NCBI GenBank assembly: GCA_037447655.1
Contig: JBBHKE010002175.1
Coordinates: 1-33,576, forward strand
DNA: 33,576 nucleotides
Direction of reading: 5' to 3'
Source of the DNA: Zygnema cylindricum
Lineage: Eukaryota; Streptophyta; Zygnematophyceae; Zygnematales; Zygnemataceae
Shown one piece after another: positions 18,413-28,385 of this stretch; position 1 is the first letter of the stretch; the number at the start of each line of letters is the position of its first letter. The position numbers and the translations under genes are program-made. The notes beneath the pieces were generated by a model that saw nothing but the letters and a program-made list of their open reading frames with translations, was not told the DNA's origin and did no database searches.

Positions 18413-19737
18413 TTAGTCCTTTCCGTTTCCTACCTCCTGGGCTTCCTGCTCAACTAGGTATAATGCAATATCCTCTTGGAGACTTTTATTTACATCGACT
18501 GTTTTGAGAGAACCTTTATCTGTACAGTCTTTAGCGTAGTGATCTGGGCCTATGCATTTAAAACAAGTGACTTTCTTTTTGGGTTTTGTGCACTCTCTAC
18601 TTAAATGTCCCTCCTCTCCACAGTTATAACAGTTAATCTTTTTCAGTTGTGCACACTCAAATGCTCTATGACCCTTTTTCTGACAAATAGTGCATGTGGG
18701 GATAGTAAGGTTATGCTTCTGAGCATTAATGCTTAGTTTAGGACTCTTAATGTATCCCCCTCTATTGTTAAATTTGTTTCCTGCATTAACACCCTGTCCA
18801 CCTTTCTGATTTCCCCTGAAAATATTTTGCCTATTCACCAAACCAGCATTCAGACCCTCATCCACAAATTCCCCCTCATCCCACTATGATACTTCATTCA
18901 AATTACCCCTAAGTGATCTAGTTTCCCGATTATACCCCAATTGATCCTCTAATTCCAATGCCTTATCTTGTAATTTCTTCAAATTATTAATTTTTTGATG
19001 TTTTAGTTCTTATTTAAGTATAGAATTCAAATAGTTCAAGAAATGCAATTTAGCCATTTCATTAGTCAAACCTATAACATGAATGCTAGATGAGTCAAAT
19101 TCCACAATATAATCATTCACAGATCCAGTATGCTTACAGTTTAACCACTTTTCTTCCATTTTGGATTTAAAAGTGACAGACAAGAAACGCGATTTGGTCG
19201 CGGTTTTAAAAGTTTCCCAATCAGTATTATTAGGAATCAATTTAGACCTTCTCTGAGTATAATACCAAATTTGAGCATCGCCATTCAGACAGCTAACTGC
19301 AAAAGAAGTGTAATCATCAAGATCGCAATTTATAGACTCCAAATAATACTCCATATGAAAAATCGAAGTATCCAACTCATTGATCCATTACCATCAAACG
19401 ATGGCGCCTCACTAATAGACAATTTTAGATCCCTTATCTTCTTAGGTCTATCATGATCATCCTCCCTCAAACTGGCATTTCATTTACTACTCTCATCCTT
19501 TTGGTCATTCATATCATTCTTGGTCTGAATTAAGTTAATAAGTTCATTTAATTTCTCATTTGAAACATTTCCATTTTCTTTAACATTTTTCAATTTACTT
19601 TTCAATTTGGAAATGGTTTCTTCCACAGCGGCAGCATGATTATTAAATCTTTTGACCAATTTCACAGTTCGCTTCTTCAACACATTCAAAGCATTCTCCA
19701 TTTCACGTTCCATGCAGAATTTGCCATTATCACACAA
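18413..19737 (-). pseudogene. Gypsy gag with three zinc knuckles, broken
   Basis: Three frames join into one gag. The first (19737-19480) is charged and looks coiled-coil-like, with KLKSKLKNVKENG and ELINLIQTKN. After a frameshift the capsid-like part (19375-19010) has FAVSCLNGDAQIWYYTQRR and WETFKTATKSRFLSV, typical of the Retrotrans_gag family. Two in-frame stops (near 19010 and 18890) precede the nucleocapsid (18865-18413). That part has three CX2CX4HX4C knuckles: CTICQKKGHRAFEC, CYNCGEEGHLSREC and CFKCIGPDHYAKDC. The family packages element RNA. Plant Ty3/Gypsy Gags usually have one knuckle, so three is notable. All three knuckles keep their Cys and His residues. Confidence 0.88.
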
Positions 19738-20483
19738 TTAAATCAAGCAAAATGACAAATAGAGTATAATTTCCCAAAGAAATTTGCTGCAGATTTGAAG
19801 TCTTTAGATTGCTCCATTCGAAAACTTCTTCTCCTTATTAAATCTTTTGAAAAGATCAAGAATTGAGAAATAAAAAAGACATTGACAATAAGTTAGTACA
19901 AATTCAAATTTTCAATTTCCCAACATTGAAATAGAAAGTAAGAATTTCCCCACAAATTTTGCAACAACAAAATTGAAAGCTCTCAAAGGTAAGATTTAAC
20001 CATAAATTTTGGAACAACAAAATTGAAATCAATCAAAGGTAACAATTTAGGGTTTGAAAAATTTTGAGTCATTTCTGGACTCCTTTGCTCTGAAGAAGTA
20101 AAGTACTCCACTTTCCTTCTCCTCTATTAGCAAATTTCCCATTTCTCACTACATCAGAATCTTTTACTCTATAATTCTGACATCCTCACCCTTCATGGCT
20201 TCAAACCCTCCCTGTACACATGAATCATTGCTAGGAGAAGGCAAGTTTGTTTGGCCTCTAGGTAATTGGAGTGAGCTTCAGCGGTGGCTACACTGCCCAC
20301 CCTGCCTTAGTCCTTAGGACCTAAGCACGCCCCACATCTAACCTGCGGCCGCTGGCAGTGTGGTCACTTAGTTTCCCTCCAATCCCCTACCACTTCACAT
20401 TGTGGTTCCACCGACACAGGTCAGAGCACCCTCACCGGTCACGGCAGTCGATTTTCGGGTGAGCAAACTTCTCTCGGTTTCTA
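19738..20483 (-). other. Gypsy untranslated leader
   Basis: Between the primer site and gag there are about 750 bp without a convincing frame. It contains an imperfect 50-bp tandem repeat at 19951-20049. Confidence 0.55.
19951..20049. repeat. Tandem 50-bp repeat in the leader
   Basis: Units start CACAAATTTTGCAACAACAA (19951) and CATAAATTTTGGAACAACAA (20001), each followed by AATTGAAA and a CAAAGGTAA block. Confidence 0.7.
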
Positions 20484-20484
20484 A

Positions 20485-20503
20485 CCAAAGCTTTGATACT
20501 ATA
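20485..20503 (-). promoter_or_regulatory. Primer-binding site, initiator-Met type
   Basis: On the minus strand, TAGTATCAAAGC follows the LTR end (CCTGTTACC) after two bases. It resembles the plant initiator-tRNA-Met primer site TGGTATCAGAGC with two mismatches. It fixes the 5' LTR border on the PBS side at about 20504. Confidence 0.65.
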
Positions 20504-20918
20504 GGTAACAGGATCTCCTACCTCTCATTGATGGAGAGATTCACCATACAATATACCATACTAAATGTTTACAAACGCTCAACTCCGACCAATTATATCG
20601 CGATAATTTTTGTTGGTCCCAGAGGGATAAATTGAGCCCTTTGACTGTCATATCGAATTTATCACGATAAATTTTCATCCGATACACAACACGACACTGT
20701 GTATCGCTAAAAGTGTTAATAATTTTTCCATCACTTAAAACATCATTTCTCCGTATGTACATGACTGGATTGTGGATCTAACAATTGTGATTGAAAGGAA
20801 AGATTCCCAACTTCTGTTTGGCGGTCTTAAACTGAAAATCGGACAAGTGTGTACGGAGAACATATGTTTTAAGTGGCAAAAAATATATCAGCACTAATAG
20901 CATATCACGGTGTACTGT
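20504..20918 (-). repeat. LTR-adjacent segment F' of the Gypsy element (5' side)
   Basis: It begins GGTAACAGGATCTCCTACC and continues with a copy of the 14738-15156 segment, including a MITE. The 24-base start is repeated, one base different, at 20919-20942, where the 970-bp LTR core begins. The segment lies between the LTR core and the primer site, so it acts as the 3' part of a 1.38-kb LTR in this copy. Confidence 0.65.
20695..20912. mobile_element. CACC-family MITE, 218 bp, next to the 5' LTR
   Basis: Same element and position as 14933-15150. The left end here is CACTGTGTATCG and the right end ATATCACGGTG followed by TA. Confidence 0.7.
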
Positions 20919-21888
20919 TGTAACAGGATCTCCTACCTCTCAGAAAAATCCCATTACTACAAACAATCCCAACCACACATTCCACACATTGGAAAATACA
21001 CATCCACATTGGACAACAATCACATAAAGATAAACTTTAAATTAGAAGAAGCTTTTGTCCACATAACATTAGTTTGGTCTCCTGCCCTCGTGGCTCAACC
21101 CTTCTTATTAAAGTTTTTACCACTACTCTCCACTCTTAATAATTCTATCTTTTAACTACTAAAACACTATTTAGTTAGTAAGAGATTTCAATGCAAAATG
21201 TCTTTTCTCCAATTTGGTATTAATCGCTTAGGACCAAGACCAGCTGGAATTTCCACAAACTTTTCCAAAGGAAAAAGATATCTACTCTCCTTTTACACTT
21301 CACTATCTATCCATCATCGCCTTGGACTAGCCAGGCGAGAGTCAAAGCTCCGTTTGGACAGGCTTTTACCTTGGCCAATCATTGATCAGCAAGGACTCGG
21401 ACTGACCAATGCAAAAGCGTGCGAAATCTCCCACTAACTACGTAGCATTTACTAACCAATCAAACACTACATTTTACTACGTAGAATTTACGTGCAAAAG
21501 TGCACGCAAATCGAAACGCGACTTCGCACGATCGTGCGTCGCGAATTTAACTTGCGAAACTGCCTACAAAACTTACAAATTTGAATTATGACGTTTCGTA
21601 CTAAAAATCGTACGAAACGAACCATAATAGGTACCAAACCACTATTAGTACTTTATATAGACGTACGCCTTAAATTCCGCGACTAATTTGACCCTTAACC
21701 CGTTTCAATGTTACCCACCTATTATTTTGACCCCTAACTGTTACCTAAATACACCTATCGCTATATCTTTTGAAATAGGACTCTAAATTGCGCGATTCTT
21801 TCGTGGACGTCCACCAAATTTAGTACTCTATATTCATAACACCTAAATACCCCTTTACAAACGAGTTTGATCTGTTGTTACTGTTACA
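20919..21888 (-). mobile_element. Ty3/Gypsy 5' LTR core, 970 bp
   Basis: TGTAACAG...CTGTTACA, apparently identical to 15157-16126. The outer flank is AGTGT (21889-21893) and the base run before the other core is ACTGT (15152-15156), a 4-of-5 match that could be a mutated target duplication. The hairpin and palindrome seen in the other copy are also present. Confidence 0.88.
21652..21660 (-). promoter_or_regulatory. Predicted TATA box of the Gypsy 5' LTR
   Basis: CTATATAAA on the minus strand, about 230 bases into the LTR. In this copy it would drive element transcription. Confidence 0.55.
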
Positions 21889-21934
21889 AGTGTTCAGTAG
21901 TACCTACTAGTGTTATGCATCGAAGACCATTTGC

Positions 21935-22055
21935 TGATATTCAATATATATCGAATTTCGGGTACCCAAGAATCGATATACCGCTTCGATATATCACATT
22001 TCAACTTATGTCGATATATCGCCGATATATCGTATTGCTGATTCATCGAAGCTTC
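21935..22055. repeat. CGATATATCG-rich block
   Basis: Several overlapping palindromes, such as CGATATATCG and TCGATATACCG, occur in 120 bp, like the blocks at 1661 and 13740. No termini are defined. The downstream stretch to 22284 shows no gene; it has an AT-rich part and GCTGCTGC/ACTACTGC repeats. Confidence 0.4.
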
Positions 22056-22284
22056 TTAAAAAAAAAAACTTGCTAGTCATTTCTCGGAAGAAGAGAAGGA
22101 CAGCTGTAAAAGTGGTGGAGCATGTTTTTTTTTTTTTCACGGAAATTGTGAATCGGGAGCTGTAAATGAATTAATTGAGAACCTAATTAATTGAGAATTG
22201 ATTAGCTTCACCTGCTAGAACTACGTGCTGCTGCAGCCATAACTAATGCTACTGCAGATGGTAGTACTAGCTACTGCTGCTCTG

Positions 22285-23365
22285 TGTTGATGTTTAAGTA
22301 TTTTCTAGGTCTTTATAGAAAAAGAGCAAAGGCAGTCTGTCCCTGACTCCCTTCTCCAAGCCCCCACACTTGTTGTAGTCACTGAAGGCTTGATAGGGAG
22401 CTAGAGCCATGGTTGCCTAAGCTCACTAGAGAAGACAAGGGTAGATTAGATAGATTTACCAAAAGTTACTTGACGGACCCAGGAATTGATCCTGGTACCT
22501 GCCGTCCGTCAAGATATATTAACTGTTAGCTCTAACCGTTAAGTCTAGGACACATATTACGATGTATAGAGTTTGATAAATATATAAATCGTCATATGTA
22601 GATTAATTCGTTTAACGTCGAATAGATACTTAGTGCATGGATACAGTTTGATTTAGTTTGAAGTACGGTATGGGGACAGAACGAACACCACGCATTTGTT
22701 TCGATAGCAAAACAAATACCGCGAGTCAAATTTCAGCGGCGAGGATTATAGCCGGTTTTGATCGGACGGCCGCGATAGGCGCCGCGATCACGAAAAAGGT
22801 ACTTTTGGCGTTTTACGGTCTTTGTCATGTCAAATGACACGTGGCGTGATAACATTGGATTACGGGAATTCCGGAGATTACAGGAACTAATCCTGATTTG
22901 ACACGTGTCGACATTTTGGCCATGTCCTACATTGGCCGTACAGAAAGTACACCGGCACTTGTACTTTTCTGTACGACACATTAATTTGATTGGTCCCGTA
23001 CTTCAGTAGATAGAGTTTTAGAGGGGGAATAGGACTTAGAAAATTTTGGTTAGATAGCTGCCTCTCACAGAGAGCACTTTGTATAAATGACAAACTTTAG
23101 CCAGCCATAAATACCAATTTACTTGACTATTTTCAGTGATTCTTTTTGCTGCGGACTCAGGGGAGTCTAGGCTACACATGGGTGTAGTCGGTCAGAGTTT
23201 TTGTCTGCGAGGGTGGCGGTATTTCTAAAGGAAAGTCAAAGTGGGTGAATGTGTCCAAATCTCATATTCTAACTTTGCATTCTGTGGTGAAACCGAGCAC
23301 ACAGAAAGTGTTATTTCACAAGGGTGAATCTATATTGGGGGTTCTGACTGTCAAGGGGTCAGTCA
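22285..23365 (+). mobile_element. Copia-type LTR, plus strand, diverged subfamily
   Basis: It starts TGTTGATGTTTAAGTATTTT, matching the array LTR start TGTTGAAATTTATGTATTTT on the other strand. Its 3' part (about 23090-23365) matches the array LTRs: AGTGATTCTTTTTGCTGCGG, ACTCAGGGGAGTC, TGTGGTGAAACCGAGCACAC and AAGGGTGAATCTATATTGG. It is followed by the conserved leader TTTGGGTTTATATCAACTTG and a gag. The 5' half resembles the isolated LTR at 3400-4655 rather than the array LTRs. The 3' border is set by analogy with the array LTRs. Confidence 0.65.
22476..22548 (-). other. tRNA-like module in the plus-strand LTR (antisense)
   Basis: On the minus strand there is an A-box-like TAGACTTAACGG near 22548. 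A T-arm-like hairpin, CCAGGATCAATTCCTGG, lies near 22480, inside a larger stem of GACGGAC with GTCCGTC. It is antisense to the LTR, as in the array LTRs. The anticodon arm is not clear, so it is tRNA-derived or tRNA-like, not a tRNA gene. Confidence 0.45.
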
Positions 23366-23438
23366 TTTGGGTTTATATCAACTTGGAGTCGGCACTATCT
23401 AGATTAGCTTCTTTAGGATCTGCATACTCTGAGGGCCA

Positions 23439-24237
23439 ATAGAGGTCTGAGAGTTTCAGGTTATGGGCCCACCATCTAGGGTGCCTATGTTCAGTGGAAC
23501 AAACTTAACTTAATGGGAGTTTACAATGGAGGGATTTCTTTTCGAGAAGCACTTATGGGGAATTGTTTTGGGACAAGTGAGATGTCCGCCACCTGGCTTT
23601 GGAGGAGCGTACTATGAAGAATCATCTTGGGCTGCCCAGAGTATCAACCGGAGTTCAAATGCAACGAAAGGTGAAGGGAAAAACCTTTTCGTGGATGGGG
23701 AAATAGGGGAGAAAGAAAAGTGGACACCTATGTAGAGGGGAGCTAGGCTCTCAGCTATGGCACCACTTGTAGGGATTAAAACTGAAGAAAATGACAGAAA
23801 AATATGGGAATACAAAAACACTATAACAAAACATCTCATACTTAGATATGTGTCTAAGTCCATAGCTATCACTCTTTTAAGTCTAACGAAGTCTTCAGAG
23901 ATATGGGAAGCACTAAGTCAGATTTATAAGAGTGAGACTATTCAGAGGCAGCAATTAGTAAAACATCAAATTGATGCCTATGTTTATAAAGGCGGTAGCA
24001 TGATAGAATTTTGCAATGATATTGCTGCGCTATATGTTGAGCTTGCTGGTGCGGGATATGTAAAATCTAAGAGAAGAAGATTAATACACTACTTATGAAA
24101 CTCCCAGATGAGTACGAAAACATCATTTGTCGTATGCAAGCAATAGATGGCTCCTCGTGGACTTGGAAATTTACCATGGGGATAATTCTTGTGAGGGAAA
24201 GCACTTTGGAGCTTGGTAGGGGAAGTGACAAGGTGAA
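23439..24237 (+). pseudogene. Copia-type gag, truncated by an inversion junction
   Basis: The usual start codon (ATG of the MEPIEFQV-type start) is ATA here. Recognisable parts are an N-terminal block with EGFLFEKHLWGIVLGQ and a long stretch at 23757-24098 with KIWEYKNTITKHLILRYVSK, SSEIWEALSQIYKSETIQRQ and MIEFCNDIAALYVELAGAG. These match the UBN2-like Gag domain of Ty1/Copia elements. A frameshift near 24070 moves the rest (KLPDEYENIICRMQAIDGSS) to another frame. It stops at GSDKVNG, where the sequence switches to the complement of a Copia leader. The zinc knuckle and C-terminal part are missing. Confidence 0.8.
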
Positions 24238-24331
24238 TGGTGAAATTATATGGGCTCCATTGCCCACAGAATCGCAGATCCAAAAGAAGCTAATCTAGAT
24301 AGTGCCAACCCCAAGTTAATATAAACCCAAA
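24237..24331 (-). other. Inverted Copia leader joined to the plus-strand gag
   Basis: From about 24240 the sequence is TGAAATT then TATGGGCTCCATTGCCCACA, the complement of the leader and gag start seen intact at 27247-27343. The plus-strand gag therefore ends in the start of a minus-strand unit, giving a head-to-head inversion. Confidence 0.8.
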
Positions 24332-24932
24332 TAAATGATCCCTTGACAATCAGAACGCCAATACACCTTCACCCCTGTGAAGAGAAGACCTTCTGTGTGC
24401 TCAGTTCCACCACAGAATGCAAAGCTTGAATATGTGTTTTGGACAATATTCCCCACTTTGACTTTCCCGCTAAATAACTGCCACCCTGGCAAGCAAAAAC
24501 TCTGACCGACTACACCCTTGTGTAGCTTTGACTCCCTTGAGTTCGCAGCAAAAAGAATCACTAAATTTGCTCACCCAAGCATTAAGTTATGGCTGGTGAA
24601 AGATGACCTTTATAGTTACAAGCTCTCTTAGAGAGAGTTACCTAAATATCAGTAAGTCTTGGTCTGCCTACTCACGATTACCTACTACTAAACCCTAGTC
24701 TAATAGGAACACTATATTACAAGAAGGTACGGCGGGCGATGTACTTATTGTACGGCCATTGTAAGACATGGTCTAAGAGGTGACGTTTGCCAAATCGGGA
24801 GCCATGGTTCCTCCTCCGATTATCTCCGATATCAAATAATGTGGCGCCACGTGGCACCGCGTGAGGCTATCCCCAAAGGCCGCCGAAAGCTTATTGTGGG
24901 TGGCGGCTGTAATGGTGGCCGTCTGATTAGTT

Positions 24933-24942
24933 GTATTTATAC
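24933..24942 (-). promoter_or_regulatory. Predicted TATA box, LTR 1
   Basis: GTATAAATAC on the minus strand, about 395 bases into the LTR. Conserved at the equivalent place in LTR 2 and LTR 3. Confidence 0.5.
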
Positions 24943-25057
24943 GACTTTGATTTGATTCTATGCATTAATTGATTAATGCGCGTTTTCGTTAGTCTGCTGC
25001 GAATTAGTCCTTTATATCAATATATAAATATGCGTGAAACATCTCATGTGTATCGTT

Positions 25058-25132
25058 TCGTTAGTGCGTTAATTGATAAGGCGTAGGTCTACATAGTATT
25101 ATGCAGACCCCTGTTCAAATCCGGCCAGATAC
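25058..25132 (+). other. tRNA-like module, LTR 1 (antisense)
   Basis: Plus strand: a degraded A-box region (TGCGTTAATTGATAAGGCG) and a near-consensus B-box (TGTTCAAATCC; one base off), then CGGCCAGATAC. This is the most degraded of the three array copies. Confidence 0.5.
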
Positions 25133-25334
25133 ACTATTTTACAAAAACTAGTATAATATCTTCTAATTCATTCTGCCTCCTTCTAAATGACGCAGCAGCC
25201 ATGGCCTGCCTTTGGTCCTCTTTTTCTCTTTCTTTACATTCTAACTAAAATATAGAAGTGAAATATTATTTACCTTTTTTCAACACTCTATTTATTTTTC
25301 CAATACATACCTAGAAAATACATAAATTTCAACA

Positions 25335-25345
25335 CTCCCCTTATT
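25335..25345 (-). promoter_or_regulatory. Polypurine tract, unit 1
   Basis: AATAAGGGGAG on the minus strand directly before the LTR's TGTTG. The same tract precedes LTR 2 (28347-28357) and LTR 3 (31393-31403). Confidence 0.7.
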
Positions 25346-25566
25346 TTCTAGTCTACTTTCTTTTCAACTCCAACTTAACACATATTTTTTTTCTTTTTCT
25401 TCTTTCTTTTCTCCTCATAAAACATTAAGTGAATACCCTCGTATTTAAAGAAGTGTATTAGATGAACCAAAATAATAATTACATCACACATTATATTTTG
25501 CATGCCATTTTTCAAAAATCCGAGAAAATATTTTATCCACCTCATCTCTTTTCCAACCTTACTAAA

Positions 25567-27272
25567 TCAAATTTCCCTCTTGCAATTCCAACAGCCAGCC
25601 GCATCTCCAATATGGGACACACACCCAGATGCTAACCTTTTTACAGGCACACCTTCATAAATGCCATCCTTCCCATGAGTGATGTCAAATCCATTACCCC
25701 CCAAATTTACCCTTAAATCAAGAGTCCCCACTAAGTTCCTCATAAAATCTACATCTTCCGAACTCATATTTTTATCCATGACACTCACCCCATTTTTCTG
25801 AACTTTCCTCACTGTCTCCTATTGAATTCTTTCCACTATCACTTTCTATAATGATTCCCAAAGAGTATTTCTCCTCCCCTAAACCTTTTATTTAATATAC
25901 CTCTTCTCCCCTATATTTTAAAACCCCCTCTAAATTTACTTCTCCCCTTTCCTCGTTATCTGTTGAAGTCTCCCATTTCGACCAGGTTTTTGTTTTCAAA
26001 ATATCTATAAAATTATCCTCATTATTTTTATTTTTCCCTTTTTCAATTATAGATTCTAGATCTGACTTTCTATACTCCTTGACATCGACATCATGTCTAA
26101 CTCCTTTTAGTACCTCCCTTCCCTTAACTTCCCTTATACCTCCAAAAGCACACTATTGCTTTCGTGGAATTTATGTGTACTTTTCTCTCTTCTCCATTCT
26201 ACCGATGTGGAGAAGCTCTAAGATTTCTTTATCCTCTTTCTGCTCTTCCCTTTCTTCCTCCTCATCCACATTCCAACTTCTAAGTTCTTCCAAACAAGGG
26301 CATCCCCCCAAATAATGACCCGCTTCCCTACAAAAGAAGCAAACCCCCATTTTCAAAGCTCCCCTTTCTTTTCCTCTCCCTCTCTTTCCACCAAAGTTCC
26401 GATAAGGTTTACCTTTGTCTTTCTTCCTCTCATCACGCTTCCGCCAGTCAGCACCAGCTGAAAATGCAGTCACCCTCTCACTTCCCCTAGAAAGCTTCAA
26501 AGTGCTTTCCCTCACAAGAATTATCCCCATGGTATAGCTCCAAGTCCATGAGGAGCCACCCATTGCCTGCATACGATAAATGATGTTTTCGTACTCCTGT
26601 GGGAGTTTCATGAGTAGTGTATTAATATTTCTCTCCTCGGATTCTACATATCCCGCAATAGCAAGCTCAACATATAACGCAGCAATATCATTACAAAACT
26701 CTATATGTTACCGCCTTTATAAACATAGGCCTCTATTTCATGTTTTACTAACTGCTGCCACTAAATACTCTCACTCTAATAAATCTGACTCAGTGTTTCC
26801 CTGATTTCCAAATACTTGATTAGACTTAAAAGAGTGATAGCTATGGACTTAGACACATATCTAAGTATTAGATGTTTTGCTATAGTGTTTTTATACTCCC
26901 AAATTTAACTATCATTTTCTTGAGTTTTACTTATAACCCATCTAAGTGGAGCTTTGGCGGAGAGCATAGCTCCCCTCTTCATAAGTGTCCCTCTATCTTT
27001 CTCCCCTTTTTTCCCTTCCATAGCAATGATTTTCCCTTCACTTTCGTTACATCTGAACTCTAGTTAGTTTTCTCGGAAGCCCCAGATGATTCTCCATAAT
27101 GAGTTCCACCTAAGCCAGGCGGCACACACCTCACTTGCCCTAAAAAAATTCCTTACAAATGCTTTTCGAAAAGCAATCCCTCCATGGTAAACTCCCAATA
27201 AGTGAAGTCTGTTCCATCAAACATAGGCACCCTAGATGGTGGGCACATAACCTGAAATTCTATGGGCTCCAT
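25567..27272 (-). pseudogene. Copia-like gag-only gene, unit 1, broken
   Basis: The start is taken at the ATG of MEPIEFQV (27272), shared by the units and following the leader. N-terminal MFDGTDFTYWEFTMEGLLFEKHL matches the usual Copia Gag opening. The middle (26600-27150) is disrupted by frameshifts. The frame 26611-26171 has KLPQEYENIIYRMQAMGGSS, a basic region and the only intact zinc knuckle of the array, CFFCREAGHYLGGC. It ends in an acidic stretch (DEEEEREEQKEDKEILELL). The conserved C-terminal block (25812-25567) includes GGNGFDITHGKDGIYEGVPV and CVSHIGDAAGCWNCKREI. No protease, integrase, RT or RNase H is present between this and the LTR. Confidence 0.8.
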
Positions 27273-27944
27273 TGCCCACAGAATCGCAGATCCAAAAGAA
27301 GCTAATCTAGATAGTGCCGACCCCAAGTTAATATAAACCCAAATGAATGATCCCTTGAAAATCAAAACCCCAATACACCTTCACCCTTGTGAAGAGAAGA
27401 CCTTTTGTGTGCTCAGTTCCACCACAGAATGCAAAGCTTGAATATGTGTTATGGACAATATTCCCCACTTTGACTTTCCCACTGAATAAGTGCCACCCTG
27501 GCACGTAAAGACTCTAACCGACTAAAACCCTGTGTAGCTTGGACTCATTTGAGTCCGCAGCAAAAAGAATCAATGAATTTGCTCACCCGAGCATTAAGTT
27601 ATGGCTGGTTAAAGATGACCTTTATAGTTACAAGCTCTTTTAGAGAGAGTTACCTAAATATCACTAAGTCTTGGTCTGCCTACTCACGACTACCTACTAC
27701 TAAACCCTAGTCCAATAGGAACACTATAGTACAAGAAGGTACGGTGGGCGATGTACTTATTTTACGGCCATTGTACGACATGGTCTAAAAGGTGACATTT
27801 GCCAAATCGGGAGCCATGGTTTCTCCTCCCATCTTCTCTGATATCAAATAATGTGGCACCACGTGGCACTGCGTGAGGCTATCCCCAAAGGCCTCCGAAA
27901 TCTTATTGTGGGTTGGGGCTGTAATGGTGGCCGTCTGATCAGTT

Positions 27945-27954
27945 GTATTTATAC
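27945..27954 (-). promoter_or_regulatory. Predicted TATA box, LTR 2
   Basis: GTATAAATAC on the minus strand at the same distance from the LTR start as in LTR 1. Confidence 0.5.
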
Positions 27955-28069
27955 GGCTTCGATTTGCTTCAATGTATTAATTGATTTATGAGCGTTTTCA
28001 TTAGTCTGCTGCGAGTTAGTCCTTTTGATCAATAGATATATAAGCTTAAAACTTAATATGTGTATCCTT

Positions 28070-28145
28070 TCGTTAGTGCCTTAATGGATAAGGCGTAGGT
28101 CTACATAATAATCAGCAGTCCCCGGTTCAAATCCGGCTAGAGGCA
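28070..28145 (+). other. tRNA-like module, LTR 2 (antisense)
   Basis: Plus strand: A-box-like TGCCTTAATGG, consensus B-box GGTTCAAATCC, then CGGCTAGAGGCA as a possible acceptor 3' strand. The D-arm word GGATAAGGCG is intact. The anticodon arm is abnormal and the 5' acceptor strand does not pair. Confidence 0.6.
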
Positions 28146-28385
28146 TAATTTTACTAAAACTAGTAAAATACCTTCTAGTTCATTCTGCCTCCTTCTAAAT
28201 GACGCAGAAGCCATGGCCTGCCTTTGGTCCTCTTTTTCTCTCTCTTTACATTCTAATTAAAATATAGAAGTGAACTATTAATTACCTTTTTTCTACACTC
28301 TATTTATTTTTCCAGTACATACCTAGAAAATACATAAATTTCAACACTCCCCTTATTTTCTAGTCTACTTTCTTTTCAACTCCAA

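Larger units (their letters stand above)
24332..25334 (-). mobile_element. Copia-like array LTR 1 (1003 bp)
   Basis: Minus strand: it begins TGTTGAAATTTATGTATTTT right after a purine tract (AATAAGGGGAG) and ends near the TGATCC/GGATCA boundary before the leader. Length agrees with LTR 2 and LTR 3 when ends are set the same way. The PBS-side border is inferred from length and a CA ending; I could not recognise the primer tRNA. It carries a TATA-like GTATAAATAC (24933-24942) and a tRNA-like module. Confidence 0.75.
27344..28346 (-). mobile_element. Copia-like array LTR 2 (1003 bp)
   Basis: It has the same ends as LTR 1 and is flanked by the polypurine tract of unit 2 on the high-coordinate side and the leader of unit 1 on the low side. 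It therefore serves both neighbouring units. TATA-like sequence at 27945-27954. Confidence 0.78.
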
